Source of the DNA: Nitrososphaeraceae archaeon
GTDB lineage: Archaea; Thermoproteota; Nitrososphaeria; Nitrososphaerales; Nitrososphaeraceae
Reading direction: 5' to 3'
Assembly: GCA_030038695.1 (NCBI GenBank)
Contig: JASHSN010000425.1
Location: 1-7,008 of the forward strand
Length of the DNA stretch: 7,008 bases
How positions within the stretch are numbered: position 1 is the first letter of the stretch; each line of letters opens with the position of its first letter. The position numbers were made by a program, and so were the translations under genes. The notes under the pieces were generated by a model. That model had not been told where the DNA came from, made no database searches, and saw only the letters and a program-made list of their open reading frames with translations. This document shows positions 5,952 to 7,008 of the stretch, in pieces.

Positions 5952-6275
5952 CTATCCATAATTTCTCCACGTATGTGTGCATTTAGTACAGCGATAAAAT
6001 TGGGTGGTGGGTTCGTCAGCAGACCTTGTTTGAAGCATCCACCAAAATGCCATATCATTTCCACATCTTGAACAATCAATCGTGGTTGTTGGCAACGCGT
6101 CTAACCCCTTCTCCGCTTCCATTATTTTGAGAGATCCAGGAGGATTGCGTATCAAATCCACTTTGCCTTCTCGTTTTTCTTCTCTCTCGGTGATAAGACC
6201 GCACTCCGGGCATGAAAGGATGCCTTCTTCAATTCTGGCTTTCATACGCTTTTCGCATTTAGGACAAAACTTCAC
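5952..6275 (-). CDS. tfs: Transcription elongation factor TFS (archaeal TFIIS-like)
   Basis: TFS enters the polymerase secondary channel and stimulates transcript cleavage so that backtracked complexes restart. The 107-residue protein has the standard two zinc ribbons: an N-terminal one with C4, C7, C22 and C25 (KFCPKC...SCPECG) and a C-terminal one with C68, C71, C96 and C99. The catalytic acidic pair D87-E88 sits in QTRSADEPTTQFYRC, as in active TFS, so cleavage activity should be intact. An ATG at 6311 is in frame but would overlap rpoL by 26 bases and add 12 residues before the usual MKFCPKC beginning. The GTG at 6273-6275 gives the family-typical N-terminus and has an AGGTG ribosome-binding site 7 nt upstream, so it is preferred. 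It is co-oriented with rpoL 10 bases upstream and probably co-transcribed with it. Confidence 0.95.
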   Translation of the reverse strand: MKFCPKCEKRMKARIEEGILSCPECGLITEREEKREGKVDLIRNPPGSLKIMEAEKGLDALPTTTIDCSRCGNDMAFWWMLQTRSADEPTTQFYRCTKCTHTWRNYG

Positions 6276-6282
6276 GAGACTA

Positions 6283-6287
6283 CACCT
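6283..6287 (-). promoter_or_regulatory. Ribosome-binding site AGGTG of tfs, overlapping the rpoL stop
   Basis: On the minus strand AGGTG lies 7 nt before the GTG of tfs and shares bases with the TAG stop of rpoL (6286-6288). It decides the tfs start in favour of GTG over the upstream ATG at 6311 and suggests coupled translation of the pair. Confidence 0.6.
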
Positions 6288-6576
6288 AAGCTGAGTATTT
6301 TTTAAAGGCATCCTTTACTAATCTACTGATCAAATTAAGATTTTCAGAAGCAGACGTACAAGCATCTTGAAACGCCCCCATAGGCATATCTCTTTTCGTT
6401 ACTACCCTAACGAGGTAATCCTTTACCAGCGGATGCTTCAAAACTACGCCAGCAAATTCAACATCCTTCCCTTTAAGAAGTTCATGCTGTATGATGTACA
6501 TCACAGAAATGTCTTCGTCTTGTAATTTTAATTCCATTTCACTATCTTTCATTTCGATAATTTCTGCATGCATCAT
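6286..6576 (-). CDS. rpoL: DNA-directed RNA polymerase subunit L (Rpo11)
   Basis: RpoL pairs with RpoD (Rpo3) to form the assembly platform of archaeal RNA polymerase, like eukaryotic Rpb11 and the bacterial alpha N-terminal domain. The 96-residue protein matches the family in length and in the core segment: DEDISVMYIIQHELLKGKDV (20-39, corresponding to the usual ED-H-T-L-N-L-L region), FAGVVLKHPL (41-50), then the strand YLVRVVT and a C-terminal helix, residues about 68-93. The first helix departs from the common HTLMNLL pattern (ISVMYII here). Two adjacent ATGs, at 6576 and 6573, are possible starts. The TATA-like box at 6598-6606 is centred about 26 nt before the first ATG, so the mRNA may be leaderless. 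It leads a two-gene unit with tfs. Confidence 0.93.
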   Translation of the reverse strand: MMHAEIIEMKDSEMELKLQDEDISVMYIIQHELLKGKDVEFAGVVLKHPLVKDYLVRVVTKRDMPMGAFQDACTSASENLNLISRLVKDAFKKYSA

Positions 6577-6597
6577 TCAGACAACTACTTATTGAGG

Positions 6598-6606
6598 ATA
6601 TAAATG
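6598..6606. promoter_or_regulatory. TATA-like box lying between rpoL and the divergent right-edge gene
   Basis: The minus strand reads ATTTATATC and the plus strand GATATAAAT. Its centre (about 6602) lies roughly 26 nt from the rpoL ATG (6576) and 24 nt from the TTG of the plus-strand gene (6626). A single box could therefore serve two leaderless genes in opposite directions. The 49-bp gap leaves little room for two separate promoters. Confidence 0.45.
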
Positions 6607-6625
6607 ATACCATGAAGAGTCCATT

Positions 6626-7008
6626 TTGGAAGACGAACGGAGTATCATCACAGATCTCATGCTGAGCAGAACTCATCATAATAAAATAAAAAGAGGTGAA
6701 CCGCTGATTCTGGACTTGAGTTTTAAGATTAACGGAAATATCAGAGAAGTTTTTAATCCGAAGGTGTGGGAGGCAGCGTATGATAAGCATGATAAATCAT
6801 TCATGATGTCTATAGCCGTCGTGCTGAAGCTAGAACGGACGAAGATCTTGCTAACCAAGTTTACGAGGAAGGCGTCCATCTTCTGGGCACGCAGTCCAAA
6901 AATTCCATGTCGCGTATGGGTATTGATTATTAGAGATTATGATCCGTTTTATCCAAAAACAATTGAGGAAGCTAAATCATTAATGTTTGATGTCAACAAA
7001 ACGCTCGA
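6626..7008 (+). CDS. Unrecognised protein, C-terminus cut by the window edge
   Basis: The frame is open for 127 complete codons from a TTG at 6626 to the right edge, with an in-frame TGA at 6605. A later ATG at 6659 is an alternative start, giving MLSRTHHNKIKR. The visible part is basic and mixed alpha/beta in character: EPLILDLSFKINGNIREVF, then KVWEAAYDKHDKSFMMSIAV, a Lys/Arg-rich stretch (LERTKILLTKFTRKA), and near the edge VWVLIIRDYDPFYPKTIEEA. I find no known catalytic motif, zinc site or membrane helix that names a family. Long openness in an AT-rich region, divergence from rpoL and a well-placed TATA box support a real gene. Two minus-strand frames overlapping here look like its shadows. 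Confidence 0.6.
   Translation, partial: MEDERSIITDLMLSRTHHNKIKRGEPLILDLSFKINGNIREVFNPKVWEAAYDKHDKSFMMSIAVVLKLERTKILLTKFTRKASIFWARSPKIPCRVWVLIIRDYDPFYPKTIEEAKSLMFDVNKTL

Noticed and set aside
5792..5986. Plus-strand 64-codon ORF between pcna and tfs
   Set aside because: It overlaps the tfs 3' end and the pcna promoter region, and its residue content is unlike a folded protein. No ribosome site precedes its TTG.
6082..6294. Plus-strand 70-codon ORF opposite tfs
   Set aside because: Fully antisense to the zinc-ribbon coding sequence of tfs, with no independent support.
6542..6879. Two minus-strand ORFs (6542-6790 and 6676-6879) upstream of rpoL
   Set aside because: Both overlap the longer open plus-strand frame that runs to the edge, and one also overlaps the rpoL start in another frame. 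Neither shows family motifs.
1..7008. CRISPR array, insertion sequence, tRNA or rRNA
   Set aside because: No regularly spaced repeats, transposase motifs, terminal inverted repeats or conserved tRNA T-loop/anticodon pattern were seen on either strand.

Overview
The window looks archaeal, most likely from an ammonia-oxidizing-type Thaumarchaeota (Nitrososphaeria). It carries a transcription factor B, an archaeal RNA polymerase subunit L, an archaeal TFS elongation factor and a single full-length PCNA. It is AT-rich, and AT-rich TATA-like boxes, not bacterial -35/-10 pairs, precede most genes. The lineage is inferred from gene content and protein style; no rRNA or tRNA is visible to confirm it.

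Layout from left to right: (1) a minus-strand DHH-family phosphoesterase cut by the left edge (<1..606); (2) a minus-strand, divergent TFB paralog (782..1864); (3) a gap of about 470 bp with strong TATA-like sequence, a perfect 14-bp palindrome and a possible 25-codon leader ORF; (4) a plus-strand 72-aa membrane-hairpin protein (2335..2553); (5) a convergent minus-strand EgtD-type histidine methyltransferase (2666..3652); (6) a gap of about 300 bp holding a long imperfect palindrome over a TATA-like box; (7) a plus-strand class 1 dihydroorotate dehydrogenase, pyrD (3988..4890); (8) minus-strand pcna (5027..5779); (9) a minus-strand rpoL-tfs pair (6286..6576 and 5952..6275); (10) an unrecognised plus-strand gene, divergent from rpoL and cut by the right edge (6626..>7008).

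The right half is an information-processing block. RpoL is an assembly subunit of RNA polymerase, TFS rescues backtracked polymerase, and PCNA is the replication clamp. rpoL and tfs are only 9 bp apart and look co-transcribed, while pcna has its own TATA-like box. The left half is more accessory: a variant TFB, a possible thiol-antioxidant enzyme (EgtD) without a visible EgtB partner, and pyrimidine biosynthesis.

Start codons are striking. Three start sites use TTG because in-frame stops and conserved N-termini leave no ATG option (DHH, TFB, PCNA). The small membrane protein and the right-edge gene also appear to use TTG, and TFS appears to use GTG. I see no mobile element, CRISPR array, rRNA or tRNA. 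I do not see a clear novel multi-gene system. The best leads are the palindromic pyrD upstream region, the shared rpoL/unknown-gene promoter, the divergent TFB and the possible coupled small ORFs.
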